DNA from: Pseudomonadota bacterium
Lineage (GTDB): Bacteria; Pseudomonadota; Gammaproteobacteria; Burkholderiales; Thiobacillaceae
Assembly (NCBI GenBank): GCA_021826065.1
Contig: JAKADY010000015.1
Location: 1 to 56,462 of the forward strand
Direction of reading: 5' to 3'
Length of the DNA: 56,462 nucleotides
Under the pieces are notes generated by a model. That model saw only the letters and a list, made by a program, of their open reading frames with translations, did not search any database and was not told the origin of the DNA. Shown here in pieces: positions 31,273 through 39,092 of this stretch (the stretch's first letter is position 1; every line of letters starts with the position of its first letter). A program made the translations under genes and the position numbers.

Positions 31273-31321
31273 GGCGTCCTACCCCGCGGCCCTGCCGCCT
31301 CGGTCGGACGCCATTTTTTTT
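31273..31321 (+). terminator. Intrinsic terminator in the nrtA leader (attenuator)
   Basis: GGCGTCC (31273-31279) pairs with GGACGCC (31306-31312) around an inner GCGGC/GCCGC stem, followed by A and eight T. The T-run abuts the GGAG ribosome binding site of nrtA. The sequence GGACAACGGCGTCC at its left edge and the TTTTTTTGGAGT at its right are shared with the nirB leader. Confidence 0.85.
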
Positions 31322-31332
31322 GGAGTCGAGCC

Positions 31333-32622
31333 ATGTCGAAGGATATTCAGAGTCCCACCGCCAACCCCGCGTCGAGCGAGGCCTTGAACCCTGGCCGTCG
31401 CGAGTTCCTCCGCGCGAGCACGGCACTGTCCGCCGCCGCCCTGATGAGCCTGGTGCCCCCCGGCGTGCGCAACGCCGCCTGGGCCTCAGGTAGCGACGCC
31501 CCGGAAAAACCTGAGGTTAAGATCGGTTTCATCCCGCTCACCGACTGCGCCAGCGTGGTGATCGCCGCTGAAAAGGGCTTCGACAAGAAATACGGCATCA
31601 AGATCGTGCCCTCCAAGGAGGCCTCCTGGGCCGGGGTGCGCGACAAACTGGTCAACGGCGAGCTGGACGCCGCGCACGTGCTCTATGGCCTGATCTACGG
31701 CCTGCAGCTCGGGGTGGCGGGTCCCAGGAAGGACATGGCCGTGTTGATGACGCTGAACCACAACGGCCAGGCCATCACCATGAACAACCAGCTGCGCGCC
31801 AAGGGGGTCACCGATGGCGAGGGGCTGGCCAGGCTGGTCAAGGCCGAGCCCAAGGAATGGACCTTCGCCCAGACCTTCCCCACCGGCACGCACGCCATGT
31901 GGCTGTACTACTGGATGGCCACCTACGGCATCCACCCGTTCAACGACGTCAAGGTGATCACCGTGCCGCCGCCGCAAATGGTGGCCAACATGCGGGTGGA
32001 CAAGATGGACGGTTACTGCGTGGGCGAGCCCTGGAACGCGCGCGCCGTGCACGACAAGATCGGCTTCAGCGCGCTGACCACCCAGGACATCTGGGTCGAT
32101 CACCCGGAAAAGGTACTCGGCACGACCCTGGAGTTCGTGCAGAAATACCCCAACACCTGCCGCGCGATGATCGCCGCCATCCTCGACGCCTCGAAGTACA
32201 TCGACACCATGGCCAACCGTTCCGAGGTGGCGCGCATCATCTCCGGCAAGGCCTATGTCAACACCGAGTTCAGCGTCATCGAAGGCCGCATGCTCGGGCG
32301 GTATGACAACGGCCTCGGCCGTACCTGGCAGGACAAGAACTACATGAAGTTCTACAACGACGGCATGGTCAACTACCCCTACCTGTCCGACGGCATGTGG
32401 TTCCTCACCCAGCACAAGCGTTGGGGGCTGCTCAAGGACCACCCCGATTACCTGGCGGTCGCCCGCGCGGTCAACCAAATCGAGCTCTACAAACAGGCCG
32501 CGGCCATGACCAAGACACCGCTGCCCAAGTCCGACCTGCGCACCTCCCGACTCATCGACGGCACCGTCTGGGACGGCAGGAACCCGCGCGCCTATGCCGA
32601 CGGCTTCAAGATCAAGGTCTAA
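31333..32622 (+). CDS. nrtA: Nitrate ABC transporter, substrate-binding protein
   Basis: The 429-residue precursor carries a Tat signal (RREFLRAST followed by a hydrophobic stretch to NAAWA), so it is exported folded to the periplasm. The mature part is an NrtA/CmpA-type binding protein: KIGFIPLTDCASVVIAAEKG, GELDAAHVLYGLIYG, TFPTGTHAMWLYYW, PPPQMVANM and GYCVGEPWNA are family segments. It delivers nitrate to NrtB/NrtD. Its start follows GGAG by seven bases, directly behind the leader terminator. A REP-like hairpin separates it from nrtB. Confidence 0.95.
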   Translation: MSKDIQSPTANPASSEALNPGRREFLRASTALSAAALMSLVPPGVRNAAWASGSDAPEKPEVKIGFIPLTDCASVVIAAEKGFDKKYGIKIVPSKEASWAGVRDKLVNGELDAAHVLYGLIYGLQLGVAGPRKDMAVLMTLNHNGQAITMNNQLRAKGVTDGEGLARLVKAEPKEWTFAQTFPTGTHAMWLYYWMATYGIHPFNDVKVITVPPPQMVANMRVDKMDGYCVGEPWNARAVHDKIGFSALTTQDIWVDHPEKVLGTTLEFVQKYPNTCRAMIAAILDASKYIDTMANRSEVARIISGKAYVNTEFSVIEGRMLGRYDNGLGRTWQDKNYMKFYNDGMVNYPYLSDGMWFLTQHKRWGLLKDHPDYLAVARAVNQIELYKQAAAMTKTPLPKSDLRTSRLIDGTVWDGRNPRAYADGFKIKV

Positions 32623-32750
32623 CGGGCATGACATTGATGAGGCACCCCAGCGCATGAAAGTCATGTCCTTTCCCTCACCCCCAGCCCCTCTCCCAAAGGG
32701 AGAGGGGAGCGTCGTGAGTCGCTAGCGCGACTTTCACACTAAATTCAGGA
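32623..32750 (+). repeat. REP-like composite palindromic element, copy 2
   Basis: This element begins directly after the nrtA stop. It repeats the order of copy 1: GGGCATGAC and its complement near GTCATGTCC, then a perfect 10-bp hairpin (CCCCTCTCCC at 32685-32694 with 32698-32707), then AGTCGC-TAGC-GCGACT and TTTCACACTAAA. It fills the whole nrtA-nrtB gap up to the nrtB ribosome binding site. Confidence 0.85.
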
Positions 32751-32757
32751 GCATCTC

Positions 32758-33684
32758 ATGAACGCAGTCAGCCTCGACGATCGCCGTCTGCAGGCGATCA
32801 TGACCTCCCTCGACACCGAGCCCCTGCCGGCGGCCAGCACCCCACCCACCGCCGCCCGGCCGCGCCCCACTCCCTGGCTGCAGACCGAACGCGGTCAGGC
32901 CTTCACGGCGGCCTTGGGACGCTGGTTCCGCGCGGCGATTCCGCCCGCCTTCGGCCTCGGCCTGTTCGTCCTGGTCTGGCAGCTGATCTCGGTGAGCAGC
33001 AGCGAACCGGGGCTGCCCGGCCCGGCCAAGACCTGGGCGGCGGCACAGGCGCTGTTCGCCGATCCCTTCTACGACAACGGCCCCAACGACCAGGGCATTG
33101 GCTGGAACATCCTGCACTCGCTCGCGCGGGTGGGCACCGGCTTTGGCCTCGCCGCCCTGGTGGGCATCCCGCTGGGCTTCATGATCGGCCGCTTCGCCTT
33201 CCTCTCCGGCATGGTCGCGCCCATCATCAGCCTGCTCAGGCCGGTCTCGCCGCTCGCCTGGCTGCCCATCGGCCTGTACGTGTTCAAGGAGACCGAGCCG
33301 GCCAGCATCTGGGTGATCTTCATCTCCAGCATCTGGCCCATCATCCTCAACACCGCCGCCGGGGTCACGCGCGTGCCGAAGGACTATCTGAACGTGGCGC
33401 GCGTGCTGGCACTCTCGGAATGGAAGGTGTTCACCCGCATCCTCTTCCCGGCGGTGCTGCCCTATCTGATGACCGGCATCCGGCTGTCCATCGGGGTGGC
33501 CTGGCTGGTGATCGTCGCCGCCGAGATGCTCACCGGCGGCAGCGGCCTGGGCTTCTGGGTGTGGGACGAGTGGAACAACTTGAACGTCGAGCACATCCTG
33601 ATCGCCATCTTCATCGTCGGCTTCACTGGGCTGCTGCTGGAGCAGGGCCTGCTGTGGCTGGCCAAGCGCTTCGAATACGCCTGA
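32758..33684 (+). CDS. nrtB: Nitrate ABC transporter, permease
   Basis: This 308-residue inner-membrane protein has a soluble N-terminal stretch of about 55 residues followed by about six helices. The permease loop reads EWKVFTRILFPAVLPYLMTGIRLSIGVAW, the EAA-type motif that contacts the ATPase. It is the NrtB/CmpB/SsuC branch and pairs with NrtD to move nitrate inward. AGGAG lies before the ATG at 32758. Confidence 0.94.
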   Translation: MNAVSLDDRRLQAIMTSLDTEPLPAASTPPTAARPRPTPWLQTERGQAFTAALGRWFRAAIPPAFGLGLFVLVWQLISVSSSEPGLPGPAKTWAAAQALFADPFYDNGPNDQGIGWNILHSLARVGTGFGLAALVGIPLGFMIGRFAFLSGMVAPIISLLRPVSPLAWLPIGLYVFKETEPASIWVIFISSIWPIILNTAAGVTRVPKDYLNVARVLALSEWKVFTRILFPAVLPYLMTGIRLSIGVAWLVIVAAEMLTGGSGLGFWVWDEWNNLNVEHILIAIFIVGFTGLLLEQGLLWLAKRFEYA

Positions 33685-33746
33685 ACGCCACTCACCGTCA
33701 TCGCCCTGTCGCTCGCCGCCATCCGCCATCCCAAGGAGTCAAGCCC

Positions 33747-34538
33747 ATGCACCCCTATCTGCACATCGAAAAGGCCTCCATGGTGTTCGACACCAAGAAG
33801 GGCCGGTTCCACGCCCTGCGCGACATCAACCTCAAGGTCGAGCAGGGCGAGTTCATCGCCCTGATCGGCCACTCCGGCTGTGGCAAGTCCACCCTGCTTA
33901 ACCTGGTGGCAGGTCTGATCGAGCCCACGAGCGGCGTGCTCCTGCTCAACGAGCGTGAGATCCGCGGGCCCGGCCCAGACCGCGCCATGGTCTTCCAAAA
34001 CCATTCCCTGCTGCCCTGGATGACCTGTTACGGCAACGTCTACCTGGCGGTCGAGCGGGTGTTCGGCGCCAAGGAGACCCGCAAACAGCTCAAGGCCCGC
34101 ACCGAGGCCGCGCTGGAGTTGGTGCACCTCACCCATGCCATGCACAAGTACCCGCACGAGATCTCCGGCGGCATGAAGCAGCGCGTGGGCATCGCCCGCG
34201 CGCTGGCGATGCAGCCGAAACTCCTGCTCATGGACGAGCCCTTCGGCGCCCTGGATGCCCTGACCCGCGCCAGCCTGCAGGACGAATTGATGCGCATCGT
34301 CCAGGAGACCCGCGCCACCACCCTGATGGTGACCCACGACGTGGACGAGGCGGTCCTGCTCGCCGACCGCATCGTCATGATGACCAATGGCCCCGCAGCC
34401 ACCATAGGCGAGGTCCTGAACGTCGACCTGCCGCGACCGCGTGACCGTCTGGCCCTGGCCGAAGACCGCCACTACCATCACCTGCGCCACGAGGTGCTGG
34501 AATTCCTCTACCAGAAACAATTGAGAAAGGCCGCCTGA
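33747..34538 (+). CDS. nrtD: Nitrate ABC transporter, ATPase
   Basis: This 263-residue ABC ATPase shows Walker A GHSGCGKST, signature SGGMKQR, Walker B LLLMDEP and the H-loop TLMVTHD. It is NrtD-like: it lacks the NrtA-like regulatory domain that cyanobacterial NrtC carries at its C terminus. An open frame extends upstream to 33420, but the ATG at 33747 with AAGGAG nine bases before it starts the conserved region. The stop is separated from the next gene, an NrtA homologue, by two bases. Confidence 0.94.
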   Translation: MHPYLHIEKASMVFDTKKGRFHALRDINLKVEQGEFIALIGHSGCGKSTLLNLVAGLIEPTSGVLLLNEREIRGPGPDRAMVFQNHSLLPWMTCYGNVYLAVERVFGAKETRKQLKARTEAALELVHLTHAMHKYPHEISGGMKQRVGIARALAMQPKLLLMDEPFGALDALTRASLQDELMRIVQETRATTLMVTHDVDEAVLLADRIVMMTNGPAATIGEVLNVDLPRPRDRLALAEDRHYHHLRHEVLEFLYQKQLRKAA

Positions 34539-34540
34539 GC

Positions 34541-35686
34541 ATGCGCGAACCGCACCGGGTGCGGGTGGGTTACATCCCCCTGACCGACTGTGCACCGGTG
34601 GTGATGGCCGCCCTCAAGGGCCATGACCGGCGCCACGGCATCCACATCGAGCTCACGCGCGCCCCCTCCTGGGCCGCCATCCGCGATGGGCTGATCACCG
34701 GTGCGCTCGACGCCGCCCATGCCCTCTATGGGCTCGTCTATGGCGTGGAGATGGGTATCGGCACCTCCCCGCAGGCCATGGCGGTGCTGATGACGCTCAA
34801 CCGCAACGGCCAGGCCATCACCCTGACGCGGCGGCTGTTCGAACGCGGCGTCACCGACGGCACTTCCTTCGCCCGCCTGATCCGTGCCGATCCCCGCCGC
34901 TACACCTTCGCCCAGACCTTCCCCACCGGCACGCACGCGCTGTGGCTCTACTATTGGCTGGCAAGCCACGGCGTCCACCCCTTCCGCGACATCGGCAACC
35001 TGACCGTGTCACCGCCGCAGATGGTGGCCCACCTGGCCAGCGGCAGCATCGACGGCTACTGCGCCGGCGAGCCCTGGAACGCGCACGCCGTCGAGCGCGG
35101 GACGGGTTTTACGGTGGCAACCAGTCAGGGCATCTGGCCGGAACACCCGGAGAAGGTGCTCGCCTGCGCTGAGCCCTTCGTCAGCGCCCAGCCGGCGGTC
35201 GCCTGCGCCCTGATCAGGGCGGTGCTGGAGGCCTGTCGTGATCTGGATACCGAGCAGGGGCGCAGGGAGGCGGCACAGGCCCTGTCCGGGCCGGACTACC
35301 TCGACGTGCCGGCGATGGTCCTGGAGGACCGATTGCAGGGTCGCTATGTGGACGGTCTGGGTGGCGCCTGGGTGGACGCCCACCCTGTACGCTTCCATGA
35401 CCACGGGCAGGTGAACTACCCCTGGCTCTCCGACGGCATGTGGTTTCTGACCCAATTCAAACGCTGGGGTCTGCTGGCCTCACACCCGGACTATGTGAGC
35501 GTCGCCCGCCGGGTCAACCGGATCGCCCTCTACCGCGAGGCGGCTGCTGAGCTGGGCATCCCCACCCCGGAGGCGGAGATGCGCAGCGCCGTGCTGATGG
35601 ATGGCCGGGTCTGGGATGGCAGCGCCCCACAGGCCTATGCCGAGGGTTTCGCCATCCAAGGCATGATGTGGTCGGACGCCGCTTGA
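34541..35686 (+). CDS. nasS: NasS-type nitrate/nitrite sensor (cytoplasmic NrtA homologue)
   Basis: This 381-residue protein is colinear with NrtA (VGYIPLTDCAPVV, GALDAAHALYGLVYG, TFPTGTHALWLYYW, SPPQMVAHL, GYCAGEPWNAHAVE, LSDGMWFLTQFKRWG) but begins directly with the mature sequence and has no signal peptide. It must stay in the cytoplasm. That is the profile of NasS, which binds NasT in the absence of nitrate or nitrite and releases it upon ligand binding. It could alternatively act on NrtB/NrtD as the detached regulatory domain of NrtC. Start two bases after the nrtD stop implies coupling. Confidence 0.88.
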   Translation: MREPHRVRVGYIPLTDCAPVVMAALKGHDRRHGIHIELTRAPSWAAIRDGLITGALDAAHALYGLVYGVEMGIGTSPQAMAVLMTLNRNGQAITLTRRLFERGVTDGTSFARLIRADPRRYTFAQTFPTGTHALWLYYWLASHGVHPFRDIGNLTVSPPQMVAHLASGSIDGYCAGEPWNAHAVERGTGFTVATSQGIWPEHPEKVLACAEPFVSAQPAVACALIRAVLEACRDLDTEQGRREAAQALSGPDYLDVPAMVLEDRLQGRYVDGLGGAWVDAHPVRFHDHGQVNYPWLSDGMWFLTQFKRWGLLASHPDYVSVARRVNRIALYREAAAELGIPTPEAEMRSAVLMDGRVWDGSAPQAYAEGFAIQGMMWSDAA

Positions 35687-35735
35687 AGCGCCGCCGTCAC
35701 GGACCCAGGCCAGGTCGCGCAGGACCCGAACCGCC

Positions 35736-37175
35736 TTACTTCGCCGAGACGCCGAGCGCCTTGATGGTCTCCATGTTGAGGAAACCGTCCGCCGGCAGAC
35801 CCTTGGCCTTCTGATAGTCGAGCACGGCGGCCATGGTCGCGGCATCGGTCTGGCCGTTGATCGGACCATTGTAGAAACCGGCGCTGGCCAGCGCCCGCTG
35901 GATCTCGCCGATCTTCTCTGGGGTGGCGTTGACGTCGCACAGCACCTCGGTCCAGTACACCGCGACCGGACAGACCATGACCTCCTGCGACACGTCGGCA
36001 TATTCGGCCGGGACGGGCACCCGCACCTCGCGCGCCGGCTCGACCAGCTTCACCACCTCGCGCTCCGCGTATTCGGCCGGAATGGGGATGCGTTTCTCCT
36101 TGGCCGGCTCGACCATCACCATCACCTCGCGCTCGTAGTCCACCGGCACGGTCTTGGTCACCGTCGTGGCCGGCTTGACCATCTTGCGCACCTCGACCTC
36201 GGCATATTCGGCCGGGATCTCGACCACACGGGTGGTGGCCGGCTTTTTCAACACACGCTTCTTGATGGTCTCGTATTCCGCCGGGACGTCCTCGTAGCGG
36301 ACGGTAGCCGGGGTCTTAAGCACCTGGCGGGTGACGGTCTCGTACACGGCGGGGACCTCGACCAGACACATGATCTGGCCGGTGGCCTCGTCCACCCGCT
36401 GGATGGCGGTCTCGGTGCCGGGCTTCCACATGGTGTAGGCCTCGCGCACGAGCTTCTTCTCGGTGATGGTCTCATAGACTGGCGGCACCTCGATGGCGCG
36501 CTTGGAGGGCGGTTTGACCATCACGCGCTCCTCGACCTCCTCGTACTCGGCCGGCACCTCCTCGATGCGGGTGCTCGCCTCCTTGACCAGCACGCGCTCC
36601 TTCACCGTCTCGTAGACCGGCGGGATGACCTCCTGCACCTCCTCGCTGGTCACCCGCACCTTTTGCGCCTTGTAGACCGGCGGGATGATCTCGATCTTCT
36701 CGCTCGCCTCCTTGACCAGCACCCGCTCCTTCACGGTCTCATACTTGGCCGGGATGGTCTCGATGCGCTCGCTCGCCTCCTTGACCAGCTTGCGCACGGT
36801 CTCGGTGCGGAAGGTGGCGGGGCGTACGACCTTGGCGTAGCACTGGCCGGGACGCGCGCCGGTGGGCAGGTCGCCGACGATGGCCCCCGGCGGCAGCGCG
36901 CAGGGGTCCGGCTTGGCCACCGGTTGCGTGGGGGCGACCGGGGCGGCCGGCTTCGGTTTCTCGACCACGGGGGCGGGCCTGTCCTCCGGGCAGGGCGGGT
37001 CCAGGAGCTGGCGGCCCGGGCAGCCGATGGTCTTGTACAAATCCTTGCCGGTGGTCACACCGGCCGGGCTGGCGATGTTGGAGGGGTCGTAGAAGCGCCC
37101 GGTCTGGGCCTGGGACAGGCCGGCCGCGGCGAGGGCGAGGCTGAGCGAACTCAGCATCAGGAGGGATTTGCGCAT
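35736..37175 (-). CDS. Exported PxxY-repeat protein with peptidoglycan-binding domain
   Basis: The 479-residue protein has a signal peptide (LLMLSSLSLALAAAGLSQA), a Pro/Lys-rich spacer, a region of about 310 residues with eleven PxxY-containing units of roughly 20-30 residues (for example IPAKYETVKERVLVKEAS), and a C-terminal PG_binding_1-like domain (EKIGEIQRALASAGFYNGPINGQTDAATMAAVLDYQ). It probably lies in the periplasm or on the cell surface bound to murein, with the repeats forming an extended charged beta-rich rod. The ATG at 37175 has AAGGA upstream; the frame is open for 30 codons more. Function unknown. Confidence 0.8.
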   Translation of the reverse strand: MRKSLLMLSSLSLALAAAGLSQAQTGRFYDPSNIASPAGVTTGKDLYKTIGCPGRQLLDPPCPEDRPAPVVEKPKPAAPVAPTQPVAKPDPCALPPGAIVGDLPTGARPGQCYAKVVRPATFRTETVRKLVKEASERIETIPAKYETVKERVLVKEASEKIEIIPPVYKAQKVRVTSEEVQEVIPPVYETVKERVLVKEASTRIEEVPAEYEEVEERVMVKPPSKRAIEVPPVYETITEKKLVREAYTMWKPGTETAIQRVDEATGQIMCLVEVPAVYETVTRQVLKTPATVRYEDVPAEYETIKKRVLKKPATTRVVEIPAEYAEVEVRKMVKPATTVTKTVPVDYEREVMVMVEPAKEKRIPIPAEYAEREVVKLVEPAREVRVPVPAEYADVSQEVMVCPVAVYWTEVLCDVNATPEKIGEIQRALASAGFYNGPINGQTDAATMAAVLDYQKAKGLPADGFLNMETIKALGVSAK

Positions 37176-37261
37176 GACGTTTTCCTTTCTTGACGTTGGA
37201 AGAGGGAGAGCGGATAGATCATTCAGGCATCGTTGGGATTGTAGCCTCGGGGCATGACTGA

Positions 37262-38017
37262 TCATGCGGTCAGGGACTGCATGAACAGGGCATCGACCTT
37301 TCTTATCACAATAGCCCCCTGCCGGTATTCCAGCAAACCGGCGTCGGCCCAGGCGCGCAGCTGCTTGTTCACGCTCTCGCGCGAGGCCCCCACCAGGTTG
37401 CCCAGCTCCTCCTGGGACAGTCGCAGGCCGATCTCCACGCCGTTCGGGGCGGGCTTGCCATGCCGCTGCCCAAGGTCCAGCAGCAAACGCGCGAGCCGCG
37501 ACGGCAGGTGATAGAAGCTCAGGTTCTCGACCAGGTTGTTGGTGGTGCGCAGACGCTGGCTTAGCGCGGCGAGCAGCTTGAGGGCCACATCGGCATGCCG
37601 CTTGAGGAACTGGACGAAGTCCTGCCGCCCGATCTGCATCAGGCGGCAGTCCTCCAGACTGGTCACCGTCGCGCTGCGGGGCAGGCCATCGAGCAGTGAC
37701 ATCTCGCCGAACACATCCCCCGCCCCCATGAGGCTCAGGATCGCCTCCTTGCCGTCGGCCGAGAGCAGGCTGACCTTGACCTTGCCGGAGAGCAGGACAT
37801 AGAGGCTGTCACCGGCCTCCCCGGCATGGAACACGACACGGCGCGCCGGTACCTCGACCAGGCGGGCACCGCGCAACAGCTCGTCGATCTCGGCCTCGGT
37901 CATCGCCGCGAAGACCAGACTGCGCTCACGCAAGGCGGCGAGGTCACAGATCGGTGCCATCGCTCCCGTGTGAGCGCCCTTGCCTGCAGGGTTGGGGGCT
38001 GATAATAGTGTGTCCAT
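37262..38017 (-). CDS. Crp/Fnr family transcriptional regulator
   Basis: This 251-residue regulator has an N-terminal cyclic-nucleotide-binding-type beta barrel (HAGEAGDSLYVLLSGKVKVSLL; GDVFGEMSLLDGLPRSATV), a dimerisation helix and a C-terminal winged helix-turn-helix (LSQEELGNLVGASRESVNKQLRAW). It lacks the cysteine cluster of FNR, so an Fe-S oxygen sensor is unlikely; the GEMSLLDGLPRSA segment matches cAMP-type pockets, but the ligand is not certain. ATG 38017 has CGGAG eight bases away; an internal ATG at 37960 is an alternative. It may control the repeat protein that follows on the same strand. Confidence 0.9.
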   Translation of the reverse strand: MDTLLSAPNPAGKGAHTGAMAPICDLAALRERSLVFAAMTEAEIDELLRGARLVEVPARRVVFHAGEAGDSLYVLLSGKVKVSLLSADGKEAILSLMGAGDVFGEMSLLDGLPRSATVTSLEDCRLMQIGRQDFVQFLKRHADVALKLLAALSQRLRTTNNLVENLSFYHLPSRLARLLLDLGQRHGKPAPNGVEIGLRLSQEELGNLVGASRESVNKQLRAWADAGLLEYRQGAIVIRKVDALFMQSLTA

Positions 38018-38165
38018 GCCTCGCTCCGGGCTGCTGGCCTGGCTCATCGTATGGGATTGCCTTTTGGTTATGGTCCGTTCATTCTAGAACGCCACGGTTT
38101 CCATGCAGTGAACCAGCTCACAGGGTCCGCCCCGAGCGACCCCCTATCCGCAAGAGGAGGCGAGA

Positions 38166-38621
38166 ATGAAACTGCTCTATCTGCTGCACGTGTTGGCCAC
38201 CGTGGTCTGGGTCGGCGGCATGTTCTTTGCCTATCTGTGCCTGCGCCCGGTTGCCGCGGCCCAGCTCGAACCGCCGCAACGCCTGCGGCTCTGGCATGGG
38301 GTCTTCGCGCGCTTCTTCCCCTGGGTCTGGGCCGCGGTGATCCTGCTCATCGCCAGCGGCCACGGCATCATCGGGCAGATGGGCGGGCTGGGCGGGCTAC
38401 CCGTGCACATCCACGTCATGCTGGGCATCGGCTACCTGATGGCGGCCATCTTCGTCTATCTCTATTTCATCCCCTATCCCCGGCTGGGCCAGGCGGTGTC
38501 GGCTGAGGACTGGAAGGCCGGGGGCGCCGCCCTCAACCGCATCCGCATCCTGGTCGGCACCAATCTGACCCTGGGTCTCGTCAATATCATCCTGGTCTTC
38601 CTGCTGCCCTTCGTCGTCTGA
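38166..38621 (+). CDS. CopD-like integral membrane protein
   Basis: This 151-residue protein has four transmembrane helices. Histidines lie near the start and in the third helix region (LLYLLHVLATVVWVGGMFF; HIHVMLGIGYLMAA), as in the CopD domain family, members of which may bind heme or copper in the membrane. AGGAGG precedes the ATG at 38166. It converges with the gene at 38627. Confidence 0.8.
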   Translation: MKLLYLLHVLATVVWVGGMFFAYLCLRPVAAAQLEPPQRLRLWHGVFARFFPWVWAAVILLIASGHGIIGQMGGLGGLPVHIHVMLGIGYLMAAIFVYLYFIPYPRLGQAVSAEDWKAGGAALNRIRILVGTNLTLGLVNIILVFLLPFVV

Positions 38622-38626
38622 ACGGC

Positions 38627-39049
38627 CTATAGCAGGACCAGGGCCAGACCGCCCAGCAGGGCAACGAGCAGCAACAGCGCGAGCCAGCCGCGCAAACGGC
38701 GGCGCCGCCGCTCGGTCTGCCGCAGGGCTCGATCGATCTGTTCCACCAGCGCGGGCGGGGCCAGGCGCCGCAGCGCACGCAGGTCGGCCTCGCCGGTGAG
38801 CATGGCCGAGGCGCGACCGGCCTCGGTCTCCCAGGACAAGACCCACTGCCGGCCGTCGAAGCCGCCCGGATTGAGGCTCACCTGATCGGCCAGGAGGGTG
38901 ATCCATACCCCGGGGGCATTGAATTCCAGCACGGCGTGACGTATGCGCAGGCGGGCACGGATACCGGAGGGGAATTGGCCGGGCAGGAAGAGCAGCACCC
39001 TGAATTCGTAGAAGCCGGCCGTATCCGTCACAGCCTTCACGGACGGCAT
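38627..39049 (-). CDS. Hypothetical C-tail-anchored protein
   Basis: This 140-residue protein has a beta-rich N-terminal half (FYEFRVLLFLPGQFPSGIRARLRIRHAVLEF), a helical stretch ending in a very basic QTERRRRRLRG segment, and one hydrophobic helix at the very C terminus (WLALLLLVALLGGLALVLL). This predicts a cytoplasmic domain anchored to the inner membrane by its tail. GGGAGGT lies six bases before the ATG at 39049. I recognise no family. Confidence 0.65.
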   Translation of the reverse strand: MPSVKAVTDTAGFYEFRVLLFLPGQFPSGIRARLRIRHAVLEFNAPGVWITLLADQVSLNPGGFDGRQWVLSWETEAGRASAMLTGEADLRALRRLAPPALVEQIDRALRQTERRRRRLRGWLALLLLVALLGGLALVLL

Positions 39050-39070
39050 CGGGTACCTCCCTGCAGAAGG

Positions 39071-39088
39071 TAGAATGCATGCATTCTA
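39071..39088. promoter_or_regulatory. 18-bp perfect palindrome upstream of nitroreductase
   Basis: TAGAATGCATGCATTCTA is a perfect inverted repeat ending four bases before the start codon at 39093 and lying 22 bases upstream of the divergent gene at 39049. Its ATGCAT core recalls, but does not match in spacing, NsrR-type operators. It is well placed for a dimeric repressor. Confidence 0.6.
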
Positions 39089-39092
39089 AGCC

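Noticed and set aside
35940-36800. Possible CRISPR-like or tandem DNA repeat
   Set aside because: The repetition is at protein level (PxxY units), with varied DNA and no constant spacer/repeat structure.
39071-39088. NsrR operator
   Set aside because: NsrR sites have 11-1-11 spacing; here the ATGCAT cores overlap in an 18-bp palindrome, so the regulator is left open.
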